Numbered from the stretch's first letter, positions 1-8,192 are shown. The stretch: 64,000 nt of DNA from Sphingobacterium corticibacter (GCF_003076635.1 NZ_QDKG01000006.1:62001-126000), one strand, 5' to 3'. Notes: generated from the sequence alone by a model not told the origin. A program made the numbers and translations.

Positions 1-57
1 CAAACTGCATTGCTATTTTCATCAGAACTTTGTACTATACTTTAAAAGATAAATAAC

Positions 58-819
58 ATGGATAATCGCAAAGTAGCTTTAGTAACCGGCAGTAGCCGTG
101 GATTGGGCAAAGATATGGCTATACAATTGGCCAAAAAAGGATTTGATGTCATCGTCACCTATCAAGGCAATGTAGAAGGTGCCGACAGCACGGTTGCTGA
201 AATAAAAGCAATCGGTCAACATGCGATCGCACTACAATTGGATGTTGCTAAAAGCGGCACATATGATGCTTTTGTAAGCACAATCACGGAAAAATTAGGC
301 TCCGAGTTTGGCACAGATCATCTGCAAGCATTGGTGAACAATGCGGGAATAGGTATTCACGCAGCATTTGAAACTACCACAGAAGAACAGTTTGACACGA
401 TGGTGAATATACACCTCAAAGCGGCATTTTTCTTGACCCAAAAACTACTTCCCATATTGAATGATGGAGGTAGCATTGTCAATATTTCATCAGGCTTAGC
501 ACGCTTTAGTTTTCCAAACTATGCCGCGTATGCCATTATGAAAGCGGGTATCGAAAGCTTAAGCCGGTATCAGGCATTAGAATTAGGATCTCGTAAGATC
601 CGCGTGAATACCGTAGCTCCAGGTGCCATCGAGACTGACTTTGGCGGTGGCTCCACAAGAGATAACAAAGAAGTCAATCAGATGTTGGCTTCGCGTACCG
701 CATTAGGTAGAACTGGTTTGCCAGATGATATTGGCGGTGTTATTGCCTTCCTGTGTAGTGATGATGCCAAATGGATCAATGCACAACGGATCGAAGTATC
801 TGGTGGATTTTATATCTAG
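58..819 (+). CDS. Short-chain dehydrogenase/reductase (SDR), 253 aa
   Basis: Classical SDR oxidoreductase, predicted to be a cytosolic NAD(P)-dependent alcohol/ketone dehydrogenase. The N-terminus shows the Rossmann dinucleotide motif TGSSRGLG (from residue 11), then the NNAG motif, a catalytic-type Ser in NISSG, and the YxxxK pair at Y158 and K162. The C-terminal EVSGGFYI is the usual SDR ending and the length is normal, so the gene looks intact. The ATG at 58 is the natural start, directly before the MDNRK Rossmann strand. The substrate cannot be told from the sequence. It stands alone, followed by a long palindrome. Confidence 0.9.
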   Translation: MDNRKVALVTGSSRGLGKDMAIQLAKKGFDVIVTYQGNVEGADSTVAEIKAIGQHAIALQLDVAKSGTYDAFVSTITEKLGSEFGTDHLQALVNNAGIGIHAAFETTTEEQFDTMVNIHLKAAFFLTQKLLPILNDGGSIVNISSGLARFSFPNYAAYAIMKAGIESLSRYQALELGSRKIRVNTVAPGAIETDFGGGSTRDNKEVNQMLASRTALGRTGLPDDIGGVIAFLCSDDAKWINAQRIEVSGGFYI

Positions 820-860
820 GTCTTTGCTGTAAGGCCAACCAATAGTGAAAATTAACTTTT

Positions 861-899
861 AGATTTTCGTAGGCAAGCGCCGCTTGCCTACGAAAATCT
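861..899. repeat. Perfect 39-bp palindrome (19-bp arms, 1-nt centre)
   Basis: The arms at 861-879 and 881-899 are exact reverse complements around one central base. It lies 42 bp after the SDR stop codon and no T-run follows on either strand, so it is not a standard intrinsic terminator. It could still fold as a very stable 3' hairpin or be one copy of a dispersed palindromic element. Confidence 0.75.
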
Positions 900-1292
900 G
901 ATTTGTAATACATATGTGGTAGTCTCTTAAACTGCAGCATCCTACTGGTGAAGCCTTACCACCTCCAACAAAGATCATACTAGCATTGTTAACCATCACA
1001 CAAGACGAAAGATCTCACCAGGACGTCGTGTACACTCTTCTATTTGTTTCGATCATGAAGCAGTTCTGAAGGCTTTTTAAAGGGCACTCCCAGTTAGGTT
1101 TCCCAGCGTAGTATAAGTTACATTTGGTTGTTGAAAATTTGAGGAAAAAGTACCATTTCGAAGATATAAACCAGTCTAATAACTGTTATGAATTTATTAA
1201 ATTATGAATAAGGAAAGCAACTGCTCGAAGATGCATTTCATACTTAAATTGCTATAAGAAAAAACCAATGTATGAACTGTTAAATCAATAAG
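900..1292. other. Intergenic stretch, no gene recognised
   Basis: About 390 bases between the palindrome and the histidine-kinase promoter. No convincing reading frame, RNA gene or repeat was seen on either strand. The composition is ordinary for the window and it may hold decayed sequence. Confidence 0.5.
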
Positions 1293-1300
1293 TATATTTG
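1293..1300 (+). promoter_or_regulatory. Bacteroidota -7 box for the histidine kinase
   Basis: TATATTTG matches the Bacteroidota -7 consensus TAnnTTTG. It lies 18 bp before the ATG at 1319 and overlaps the in-frame TTG at 1298, which argues against that TTG as the start. No clear -33 TTTG element was seen. Confidence 0.5.
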
Positions 1301-1318
1301 CAGACTATAGGTTTGTGT

Positions 1319-3418
1319 ATGAATTTGACTTTACGTGGCCTTTTACATGTCATAGCTGACATGCCACATGCCGTTGCCGTTTACGATAGTGAGGATCTAA
1401 ATATCGCAGTGGCAAATGCGAAAATGTTAGCAATATGGAGTCGTAAAGATGATCTAACAGGTCGTCAATTCGGCGAGGTATTTCCAGAACATGTAGCGCA
1501 AGGTTTTGATGCCTTACTACGTAATGTTTGGAAAACAGGCCATACATACGATGCATTAGAAACAAGAGCCGACATCACGATTGACGGTATACCCACAACA
1601 AGATTTTTTGATTTTCAGTATAAAGCATTAAAGGACGAAAACGGGGAGACCTACGCCCTGTTACATACGGCTACCGATGTAACTGATCGGAAGTTGGCTT
1701 GGGAAAATGTAGCTCAGCGAGAAGCAAGCGAGGCGTCTATTAATGAAGAACTTCGAGATAACAACGAAAAGCTGAATTTAGTGTTATCCGAGCTTGAACA
1801 ACGTGACAAGGAGTTGCAAAAAGTCAACGATGAGTTAGCGTCCAATAATCTAGAGCTTATCGCTCTAAATGAAGAGTACCAGTCGACCAATGAAATGCTG
1901 CATCAGACGCACCTAAATTTGCAACAAGCCAACGACTCTCTAAAAGTTGCGTATGAAAAAGTTCAGGAAAGCGAAGATCGCATGAATCTGGCTATTCAAT
2001 CTGCTAATATCGGTACGTGGCGATTGGATGTTGCGGCATCACAAGTACATTGGGACAACAGAACACGCGAACTTTATGGTTTTTCTAGCGATGAGGTGGT
2101 TCCTTATGAAGATGTCCTGAAACACATGCATCCGCAAGATAGGCCAACAGTGCAAACCGCTATAGAACGGGCGCTCGTACCAGAGTTAAATGAAGAATAT
2201 GACATTAAGTTCCGGATAATAAGTAACTCGGGAGAGTTGTTGAGATGGCTACACTGCAAAGGAAAGGCCTATTTCGATCAGGATGGAGGCCCCACCTTAT
2301 TTTCTGGAATTGCATTAGACATTACCGAAACTATGGTGGCAAGAGAGCGCGAATCTGCTATTAACTTGCTCATTGCCGAACGTGAGCGCAAGCTGCAGCT
2401 AATTTTAGACGCTGCCAAGGTAGGTACTTACACGTTTAATAAAAAGACACGCAGGATCCAATTAAATGAGCAATCCAGAAAGTTATTCGGATTTACTAGA
2501 AAGGAACTCATAACTGAAGATTTTCCTTTAGAGCAAACAGTAGCTGAATTTATCCCAATGGCTACAGCAGCTATGGAAAACGCTATTGCAGACAACAGAT
2601 CATATGACTACAGCTATCAAATTGTAGATAAGCGGTCTGGTGCTATCAAGTGGTTACGATCCGTAGGTAACAGTCAAAGTGATCCTTCTCTAGATGTGGT
2701 TTTTGGTGTCATAATTGACATTACCGATCAAAAAGCGGAAGAAAAACGTAAAACAGACTTCTTAGGAATTGCCAGTCACGAACTACGCTCGCCACTGACG
2801 GCACTCACCGGTTATCTCCATATATTGGGATATAAAGGGAATGGTATGAGTTCTGAAAATTTAGCCAATACGGTTAAAAAAGCGGAACAGCAGACTAATA
2901 GAATGAAAGCTTTAATTGACGGATTTCTCGATGCTTCGATTATAGATGAAGGAAAAATGAGTATCACGCGTAGCGATATAAATGTAGTAGAAATGCTATC
3001 CGATATCTACCATACGTACAAAGATACCATTCATTCGCATCAGTTTAGTATGGATATACCGACTGAGAATGTCATTGCTTTCGCTGACCGAGGAAAGCTA
3101 GAACAGGTTGTTACCAACTTTTTGAACAATGCCATTAAGTACACTTCTAAAGGCGGTTTAGTGAAACTTTTCGCTTCAGTCAAGAATGATACGGTGATGA
3201 TCGGGGTGAGAGATCAGGGTGAAGGAATCTCCCAAGAGAATCAGGATAAATTATTTGATAAGTTTTTCCGGATTTCTGATCCTTCGTCAAAAGATGTTGC
3301 TGGCTTCGGAATTGGACTGTTTGTATCTAAAGAGATTGTGCTACTACACGGCGGAAATATTGGTGTCGAAAGTGAACAAGGTAAGGGAAGCACTTTTTGG
3401 TTCACACTTCCCTTATAG
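1319..3418 (+). CDS. PAS-domain sensor histidine kinase, 699 aa
   Basis: Two-component sensor kinase, apparently without membrane segments. In order: PAS domain (about 10-125), a charged coiled coil (about 130-220, rich in EL/NxE heptads), a second PAS (about 220-335), a third PAS (about 350-470), HisKA with the phospho-acceptor His487 in SHELRSPLTAL, and a HATPase_c domain with N box (NFLNNAIKYTS), G1 box (DQGEG) and G2 box (GFGIGLFVSKE). The absence of a transmembrane segment suggests a cytosolic signal, perhaps redox, light or a small molecule. No receiver domain or response regulator is adjacent, so it is an orphan kinase. The ATG at 1319 is chosen over the TTG at 1298 because the latter lies in the -7 box. 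Confidence 0.88.
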   Translation: MNLTLRGLLHVIADMPHAVAVYDSEDLNIAVANAKMLAIWSRKDDLTGRQFGEVFPEHVAQGFDALLRNVWKTGHTYDALETRADITIDGIPTTRFFDFQYKALKDENGETYALLHTATDVTDRKLAWENVAQREASEASINEELRDNNEKLNLVLSELEQRDKELQKVNDELASNNLELIALNEEYQSTNEMLHQTHLNLQQANDSLKVAYEKVQESEDRMNLAIQSANIGTWRLDVAASQVHWDNRTRELYGFSSDEVVPYEDVLKHMHPQDRPTVQTAIERALVPELNEEYDIKFRIISNSGELLRWLHCKGKAYFDQDGGPTLFSGIALDITETMVARERESAINLLIAERERKLQLILDAAKVGTYTFNKKTRRIQLNEQSRKLFGFTRKELITEDFPLEQTVAEFIPMATAAMENAIADNRSYDYSYQIVDKRSGAIKWLRSVGNSQSDPSLDVVFGVIIDITDQKAEEKRKTDFLGIASHELRSPLTALTGYLHILGYKGNGMSSENLANTVKKAEQQTNRMKALIDGFLDASIIDEGKMSITRSDINVVEMLSDIYHTYKDTIHSHQFSMDIPTENVIAFADRGKLEQVVTNFLNNAIKYTSKGGLVKLFASVKNDTVMIGVRDQGEGISQENQDKLFDKFFRISDPSSKDVAGFGIGLFVSKEIVLLHGGNIGVESEQGKGSTFWFTLPL

Positions 3419-3439
3419 AAAAAATACTCTGTTGCTATC

Positions 3440-3574
3440 ATTTTTTGTTATGAGGTCAGCATTCCCTTCTTCAACCACGAAAAAATACCAATTTCGTTTA
3501 CAGATTTTAATCCAAATGAAGACCATTCTTTTATCGGAGAAGTGGATGAGCTATTAGGTAATTACCTGTCATAA
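3440..3574 (+). pseudogene. C-terminal remnant of a DUF6985/immunity-like protein
   Basis: A frame open to a TAA at 3572-3574 reads a coherent protein tail (EVSIPFFNHEKIPISF, then DELLGNYLS) but has no start codon after the kinase stop, with which it shares its frame. The pattern resembles the C-terminus of small immunity-type proteins (DUF6985-like, recalled from memory). I take it as the surviving 3' end of a lost gene. A chance open frame cannot be excluded. Confidence 0.35.
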
Positions 3575-3641
3575 GGCAAGTTTCCCTAATTTCTTATGTT
3601 TTAAGTTTGTTATATTATAGGCAGATTGAAAATTGCGTGCT

Positions 3642-4001
3642 ATGAAGATTACAGCTCCAAATGATTGTGACAACTCACCTAAAAGAAGGATTGTGAAAGA
3701 TCTTTTGATTGACCTGTACAACGGCGATTACGACGACTTGTTGAAGAATATCAATGAAAGTTTTGTATATCAGCGGATAGATAAACCAGCTATAAATAAT
3801 AAGGAAAATCTAAAAAAACTCTTAAAAAAGCAAAGTAAACCTACAAGTCTGACAATTGATCAGATTTTATCACATGGTAAATTTGGAGCTTGCAATGGCT
3901 GTTTGGAAGTTTCCAAAGGTGTTATTCACTTCGCCTATTTTTTTGAGTTTAAGTCTGCGGGAAGCAATCTTATCAAAGCGATCACGCTATATCAGGTATA
4001 G
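3642..4001 (+). CDS. Small SnoaL/NTF2-like protein, 119 aa
   Basis: A small cytosolic protein. Its start (RRIVKDLLIDLYNGDYDDLL) and its later beta-rich stretch with a LEVSKGVIHFAYFFEFKSAG-type pattern fit the SnoaL/NTF2 cone fold: an N-terminal helix, a buried pocket and strands. Such proteins are enzymes or binding proteins with very varied roles, so no substrate is proposed. The ATG at 3642 is used; the frame also opens with a TTG at 3633. A bidirectional terminator follows about 55 bp downstream. Confidence 0.6.
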   Translation: MKITAPNDCDNSPKRRIVKDLLIDLYNGDYDDLLKNINESFVYQRIDKPAINNKENLKKLLKKQSKPTSLTIDQILSHGKFGACNGCLEVSKGVIHFAYFFEFKSAGSNLIKAITLYQV

Positions 4002-4018
4002 ATATCCGTATTTTAGAA

Positions 4019-4035
4019 TGTCTCACAGAAAGAGC
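4019..4035 (+). repeat. Cassette-border motif, copy R0 (degenerate)
   Basis: TGTCTCACAGAAAGAGC matches the TGTCTCAnAAAACGAAC consensus at 14 of 17 positions. It lies between the NTF2-like gene and the truncated porin, in the same orientation as the copies further right. Confidence 0.5.
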
Positions 4036-4055
4036 AGATAAATATCTAAAGCGTA

Positions 4056-4090
4056 AAAAACGCCTGAAGTTGGGAACCTCAGGCGTTTTT
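4056..4090. terminator. Bidirectional intrinsic terminator
   Basis: CGCCTGA and TCAGGCG arms around a short loop, with an A-run on the left and a T-run on the right, so it can stop transcripts from either side (NTF2-like gene on +, porin remnant on -). A diverged copy lies at 15319-15355. Confidence 0.8.
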
Positions 4091-4111
4091 ACCAAACCAA
4101 TTATTAACCTA

Positions 4112-4537
4112 TTACTCAATTGCAAAGTTAGTGCCAACTGTTTGCTCCTTAAATAGGAGGCCAAACCAAGCTAGTTTGGTTGCATCAACTGTATTAAATA
4201 ATCGCGTCCAAGTAAGCTGAAGTCCAAGTCCTTGTTGTATAGGACGAAAGCGGTAACCAATTTCTGGAGCAAAAACTGTGCTTTTATAGTCCCATGAATC
4301 TGTGTTTTTTGGTATAACAGCAAATGTTGTCGTAAAACCTAAAAGCAATCCACAGCGGCCTTTTCCATGTACGTAGTTGATTCCGAGTGGAAAGGCAGAG
4401 ATCCATTTATCATCTCCCACAAATCCAGTATTTGTATATCCCAATCGTGCTCCAAATCCATCTCTGCTGTCTTTTTTAAAACGTAGGTCAAAATTGGCAG
4501 ATGCCATTAGTCCACCACCAAAATTCCTATATTTGGT
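4112..4537 (-). pseudogene. 5'-truncated outer-membrane beta-barrel (porin-like) protein
   Basis: The frame encodes alternating beta-strand sequence typical of a small outer-membrane barrel (for example ANFDLRFKK, GARLGYTNTGF, APEIGYRFRP). Strand-like sequence (RNFGGGL) continues upstream of the first ATG (4505-4507) to an in-frame TGA at 4538. No signal peptide or plausible N-terminus is present, so the first half of the gene is missing. The reading stops beside a promoter and gene on the other strand, which suggests replacement by recombination. A 14-codon tail of a related gene with the same terminator is found at 15376-15418. Confidence 0.6.
4528..4535 (+). promoter_or_regulatory. Possible -7 box before the small membrane protein
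   Basis: TATATTTG fits TAnnTTTG. The distance to the ATG at 4544 is only 8 bp, so transcripts would be leaderless or would use the second ATG at 4553. Confidence 0.35.
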
Positions 4538-4543
4538 TCAATC

Positions 4544-4930
4544 ATGGGAAATATGAAGATCAAGCAAAACAGGACCTATTTATCCAACTTCGGAGAAGAG
4601 GATATGAAGATGGTATTGAGTGAGTACGCAACCTTTCAGAAACTTAGTAATTCCATTAGAATCCCTGGATTTGTGATGTTAGGTGTGATAGGAATATCGA
4701 GGGCTTTGCAGGGGATTGTACCCAAGGCGGCATTAAATATTATATCTATCATTGCTATATTAAGCCTCCTCGCATGGACAATCTTCATTGGTTTTTCATT
4801 AGTGAAGCAGAAGAAGTTAGTAAAAAATAAGCTTGAGCAGATGTCGACTACGCATAATTACCCTTTCAAAGTGCTTAGAAGCGAATTTAATACTTTAGTC
4901 AAAGGGGTGTATTCGGGACCTAAAATTTAG
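4544..4930 (+). CDS. Small membrane protein of unknown function, 128 aa
   Basis: Not recognised as a named family. A polar N-terminal half with many Met/Lys/Glu residues is followed by two hydrophobic segments (about 45-65 and 67-90: IRIPGFVMLGVIGISRAL, then IISIIAILSLLAWTIFIGF), then a basic cytosolic tail (VKQKKLVKNKLEQ). It is predicted to sit in the inner membrane as a hairpin. A second ATG at 4553 is also possible. It lies next to the accessory array and could be its left-most cargo or the last host gene. Confidence 0.55.
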   Translation: MGNMKIKQNRTYLSNFGEEDMKMVLSEYATFQKLSNSIRIPGFVMLGVIGISRALQGIVPKAALNIISIIAILSLLAWTIFIGFSLVKQKKLVKNKLEQMSTTHNYPFKVLRSEFNTLVKGVYSGPKI

Positions 4931-5196
4931 TGGAGTAAACATTCATTGCTTTAATCACATATGTTTTATCACAGAATGTACAAAGAATATGTGTGCTAAC
5001 ACAGTTTATTTAAGCTTTTTCCGCCTGTAGTTCTACGAAGATTAATATCCTACCTATCCATTTCAATTCTTTAATAGAGCAGGAGCTACCAATTTATAAG
5101 CAGCTTGAACTTTAGTGAATTTGACGTATCGCGCTGAAAGTAGGTAGCGCAAAAACTGTTGACACGAAGTTTCGGTTAATAATCGTTTTAACAAAC

Positions 5197-5213
5197 GGTC
5201 GTTTTATGCGACA
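5197..5213 (-). repeat. Cassette-border motif, inverted copy near the recombinase
   Basis: Read on the minus strand this is TGTCGCATAAAACGACC, 15 of 17 matches to TGTCTCAnAAAACGAAC. It is the only inverted full-length copy seen and lies about 100 bp before the recombinase start, so it may belong to the recombinase's own control/recombination region. Confidence 0.6.
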
Positions 5214-5256
5214 AAAATAATAGATTGACCACTTACCCTTATTCCGAAGAATACAC

Positions 5257-5323
5257 TGTCTCAAAATGTTGTTTCACTAATCTATGTTTCATAAATTAGC
5301 ACATTAAACGTTTTTATGAAAAT
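5257..5323. promoter_or_regulatory. res-like region over the recombinase start
   Basis: Holds TGTCTCAAAA at 5257, TGTTTCACTAA at 5270 and TGTTTCATAAA at 5285. TTTCATAAA (5287-5295) forms a perfect 9-bp inverted repeat with TTTATGAAA (5313-5321), which covers the start codon. Multiple partly inverted half-sites upstream of a resolvase gene are the known layout of Tn3-type res sites, where binding also represses the gene. The half-site equals the left part of the dispersed border motif, so the recombinase probably binds both (inference). Confidence 0.55.
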
Positions 5324-5897
5324 AGGATATGCCAGGGTTAGCACCCAAGATCAGAACTTAGACCTGCAGATCGATGCGTTGAAAAATGCCGGTTGCGAAA
5401 TAATATTCAAAGAGAAGATTTCCGGAAAATCAAAAGAACGCCCGGAGCTTACAAAGCTTTTCGAAAAGTTAAGGAAAGGTGACACTGTTGTCGTATGGAA
5501 ATTGGATCGCCTTGGTAGATCGCTAAAAGATCTGATCAATCTAATTACAAAAATGCAGCAACTTGACGTAAGCTTCTTGAGTATACAAGATGGTATAAAC
5601 ACCAACACTGCTACAGGTCGATTTACATTCAACATATTTGCTTCGCTTGCAGAGTTCGAAAGAGAGATTATATCTGAGAGAACAAGGGCTGGTTTAACAT
5701 CAGCTAGAGCGCGTGGAAGAAAAGGGGGAAGACCCGCTGGATATAGTATTGAAACCTTGAAGAAGATAAAGGCAGTAAAAACATTATATGATGCTAGCAA
5801 TAGTCCTTCTGTACAAGATATCGCTGATAGTTTAAAAATCAGCCGTGCTACGTGTTATAGATATCTTAAGATACATGATGAAATCGTGAATAAATAA
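5316..5897 (+). CDS. Small serine recombinase (resolvase/invertase family), 193 aa
   Basis: Site-specific recombinase of the Tn3 resolvase/DNA-invertase type. The catalytic domain begins YARVSTQDQNLDLQ with the nucleophile Ser9 and Arg7, and carries the LDRLGRS and ERTRAGL arginine motifs that shape the active site. The long E helix (LAEFEREIISERTRAG) leads to a C-terminal helix-turn-helix (about 145-190, DIADSLKISRATCYRYL). The length is normal for the family. It lies at the left of the module array, its start codon sits inside an inverted repeat of TGTTTCATAAA half-sites, and the same half-site recurs in the motif between modules. It is the best candidate for moving them. No transposase gene accompanies it. 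Confidence 0.9.
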   Translation: MKIGYARVSTQDQNLDLQIDALKNAGCEIIFKEKISGKSKERPELTKLFEKLRKGDTVVVWKLDRLGRSLKDLINLITKMQQLDVSFLSIQDGINTNTATGRFTFNIFASLAEFEREIISERTRAGLTSARARGRKGGRPAGYSIETLKKIKAVKTLYDASNSPSVQDIADSLKISRATCYRYLKIHDEIVNK

Positions 5898-5933
5898 ATT
5901 TTCTACAAATACATACACCGAGAATCTACTACT

Positions 5934-6842
5934 ATGGCAAATAAGATATCTACAGTAACTCGTAGAAACATATTTGATTTTATTCAAGCAGAAGGCTTTT
6001 GGTGGCCAGGGAGACTAAAAGAAAGTGATTTTTTATCGAGGCTGTTTGATTTGGAAACTTTGCCATCACACGATAGTAGATTCGAAAATGCTGCTGATGA
6101 TATTTGGCAGCATAGAGTTAATAATCCTATGGATTGGGATGATAATTGGATATTTTCAGATAAGAGGTTCAATTTATTAGATTGTGACGATTCGATTTAT
6201 CTGAACTTTATATGTGAAATGATACATCCGCTTGTTCGACCTGATTCAACAGAAGTAACGAAGCTTCTGCAAATTTTCAATGACGTACTAAAAGAGGATA
6301 ATTTTGAATTGTCCGAAATAACGAGACTTGGCGGCAGACCTGTGTTTGCTGGTAGACAAGTTATTTTAGGTAAAGATTCGATTGTACGGCAAAACAAAGA
6401 AATCAAGCAAAAATTCAATGAAGAATATATAACTCAGCAAATAAACTTGATGGAATCTTCAATAGAGAAATCACCTCATGTTGCAATAGGGTTGGCAAAA
6501 GAACTGGTAGAGACTTGTTGCAAAACCATTTTTGAACAGCATGATATAGCATATGATGACAAATGGGATTTACTAAAATTAATGAAGGAAACTACAAAAC
6601 TATTAAAGCTTACTCCAGAAGATATACCAAACGAAACAAAAGGAGCTGAATCGATAAAACAAATTTTAAGAAGTCTTACATCTGTAGTGCAAGGTATTGG
6701 AGAAATAAGAAACCAATTTGGAAGTGGGCATGGAAAAGATCACAAGTTTAAGGGACTTCAACCACGTCATGCCAAATTAGCTGTTGGAGCTTCATCTACA
6801 TTAGCAATCTATCTATTTGAGTCTAGTGAACTTAGAATATAA
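5934..6842 (+). CDS. AbiJ-like abortive infection protein, 302 aa
   Basis: Probable antiphage (abortive infection) protein. Residues 1-130 resemble an AbiJ-type N-terminal domain (SRLFDLETLPSHDSRF, then ADDIWQHRVNNPMDWDD). The C-terminal half matches the Abi_C pattern (GLAKELVETCCKTI, then IRNQFGSGHGKDHKF and the RHAKLAVGASSTLA helix). In this family the conserved Arg/His pattern suggests a HEPN-type nuclease fold; the target is unknown. It starts 36 bp after the recombinase stop and may share its transcript. Complete length and intact motifs suggest it is functional. Confidence 0.8.
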   Translation: MANKISTVTRRNIFDFIQAEGFWWPGRLKESDFLSRLFDLETLPSHDSRFENAADDIWQHRVNNPMDWDDNWIFSDKRFNLLDCDDSIYLNFICEMIHPLVRPDSTEVTKLLQIFNDVLKEDNFELSEITRLGGRPVFAGRQVILGKDSIVRQNKEIKQKFNEEYITQQINLMESSIEKSPHVAIGLAKELVETCCKTIFEQHDIAYDDKWDLLKLMKETTKLLKLTPEDIPNETKGAESIKQILRSLTSVVQGIGEIRNQFGSGHGKDHKFKGLQPRHAKLAVGASSTLAIYLFESSELRI

Positions 6843-6965
6843 CATATTATAAAGTCTACTAGAAAAGAAAGGGGGATTATGACCAGTGATGAAATTTAAC
6901 GGCTTTATATTTTTCGCCATATAGCGATGCAAATCAAAGATTAAAATTAATACTTTATATCATTG

Positions 6966-6982
6966 ATATATACAGTATATAT
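6966..6982. promoter_or_regulatory. Palindromic operator of the DUF4065 module
   Basis: ATATATAC-A-GTATATAT is a perfect 8+1+8 palindrome ending 2 bp before the -7 box, well placed for repression of the module. Autoregulation is usual for toxin-antitoxin operons; binding by this antitoxin is inferred. Confidence 0.5.
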
Positions 6983-6984
6983 AT

Positions 6985-6992
6985 TATTTTTG
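6985..6992 (+). promoter_or_regulatory. -7 box of the DUF4065 module
   Basis: TATTTTTG matches TAnnTTTG. Transcription would start near 7000 and give a leader of about 120 nt before the ATG at 7121. Confidence 0.5.
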
Positions 6993-7000
6993 CATAAATA

Positions 7001-7018
7001 CACCCCTATTAAGGGGTG
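7001..7018 (+). promoter_or_regulatory. Inverted repeat in the leader of the DUF4065 module
   Basis: CACCCC-TATTAA-GGGGTG: 6-bp GC-rich arms and a 6-nt loop at the expected transcript start. It could be a second operator or a 5' stabilising hairpin. Confidence 0.45.
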
Positions 7019-7120
7019 CAAAGGTAGAAAAGATTTTTGTATTACAAAAAATCAGTTTTTATTAAAATTTTTCTCTATCTATCAAGAGCATTGGCGCTCT
7101 TAAAATTAGCAAGGAAGGCA

Positions 7121-7630
7121 ATGAACAATTTCAATTTAACAGCAAATGACATAGCGACATACTTCGTAAAGAAGGGCGTGTCTCCTTTGCAGTTACAGAA
7201 GTTATTGTATTACTCACAAGTCTGGTATCTAAAAAAATTTGACAGAAGGTTATTTTCAGATGATATTAAGGCTTGGGTTTTTGGGCCTGTAGTAACATCA
7301 ATTTGGAGTAAATTTAAGGTTGTGAGAAGGAATGAGACTATTGCGCCATTTGATCATTTTTACCCTTGTCCCACGTTATTACCACAAGTTGTAAATGACC
7401 ATTTGGACAATGTTTGGTCATCGTACGGTCACTTAACTGGAAGTCAATTGGTAGATCTCACGCATTCGGAGTTACCTTGGAAAATGAGCAGAATTGGCCT
7501 TTTGGACAATCAGCCTAGTGATAATATTATTGTACTAAATTCCGCAACCATTAAAGACTATAACTTAGATCTAAATGGTCAAATACCTTATATAACTTCC
7601 GCGAAGACATTAGGCTATTTTAGCTCATAG
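7121..7630 (+). CDS. Panacea/SocA-type antitoxin domain protein (DUF4065), 169 aa
   Basis: Recognised by the DUF4065/Panacea pattern: an N-terminal ANDIATYFVKKGVSPLQLQK, then LLYYSQVWYL, KAWVFGPVVTSIW, and a later LTHSELPWK motif. Panacea-domain proteins act as antitoxins for many unrelated toxins. The ATG at 7121 starts the domain cleanly; the frame extends to a TTG at 7037 but that leader looks non-coding. The next gene follows after 4 bp, the classic antitoxin-toxin spacing, and a palindromic operator precedes the promoter. Confidence 0.85.
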   Translation: MNNFNLTANDIATYFVKKGVSPLQLQKLLYYSQVWYLKKFDRRLFSDDIKAWVFGPVVTSIWSKFKVVRRNETIAPFDHFYPCPTLLPQVVNDHLDNVWSSYGHLTGSQLVDLTHSELPWKMSRIGLLDNQPSDNIIVLNSATIKDYNLDLNGQIPYITSAKTLGYFSS

Positions 7631-7634
7631 TTCA

Positions 7635-8192
7635 ATGAACTGGATCAATCAGATTGAGCCAAAATTTATAATGAACGTACCTTTAAAAGAGGGCGATCCT
7701 TTCTTAAAAAAGCAATTATACAAATATAAGTTTACGGGTAAACCTAAAGTAGCCACGATCATCGAGCTTGAGTATTATGATTGCAATATCGTAGTGATGT
7801 CTTTTTACACAGATGGTACAGGAACAGATAAGACAAGATATAAAGTCCGTCATAATTACTCTCCCATAATAGTTTTAAGAATATTTCAGGCGTGTTTAAA
7901 AATTTTTCTACAATTAAACATAAAGAGTGATCATACCTTGGTTTTTAATGCTGCTAACGACATTGGAGATCACACACCTTTTAATAAAAGGATGTCTTCA
8001 TATGTTACTTTTCTAGAGTATTATTATCCAAATTTTACAGATGATTGTAGTTATTATGGATATATGCAGTTAAACACATTTTATTTGCACAACAAGACTA
8101 ACCCGAATGCAGATGAGGCAAAGTCCTTTTTCAATTGGTATTGCGACGTTGTCATGGAGCAACTTAATAACGAAGAATCTGATCCTAAATAG
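7635..8192 (+). CDS. Unrecognised protein, candidate toxin partner of the Panacea antitoxin, 185 aa
   Basis: I do not recognise this family. It is a soluble, Tyr/Phe/Asn-rich mixed alpha/beta protein with no signal peptide or membrane segment. Visible features: a basic central strand region (TDKTRYKVRHNYSPIIVL), an amphipathic helix (RIFQACLKIFLQLNIKS) and an aromatic C-terminal half (YVTFLEYYYPNF, SYYGYMQLNTFYLHN). It follows the Panacea gene by 4 bp and shares its promoter, which by analogy with known Panacea pairs makes it the likely toxin. No catalytic motif is obvious. The cassette border lies 69 bp downstream. Confidence 0.6.
   Translation: MNWINQIEPKFIMNVPLKEGDPFLKKQLYKYKFTGKPKVATIIELEYYDCNIVVMSFYTDGTGTDKTRYKVRHNYSPIIVLRIFQACLKIFLQLNIKSDHTLVFNAANDIGDHTPFNKRMSSYVTFLEYYYPNFTDDCSYYGYMQLNTFYLHNKTNPNADEAKSFFNWYCDVVMEQLNNEESDPK

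Noticed and set aside
5150-5315. Full transposon with terminal inverted repeats around the recombinase
   Set aside because: No transposase frame and no matching inverted end on the far side; only the half-site repeats are seen.
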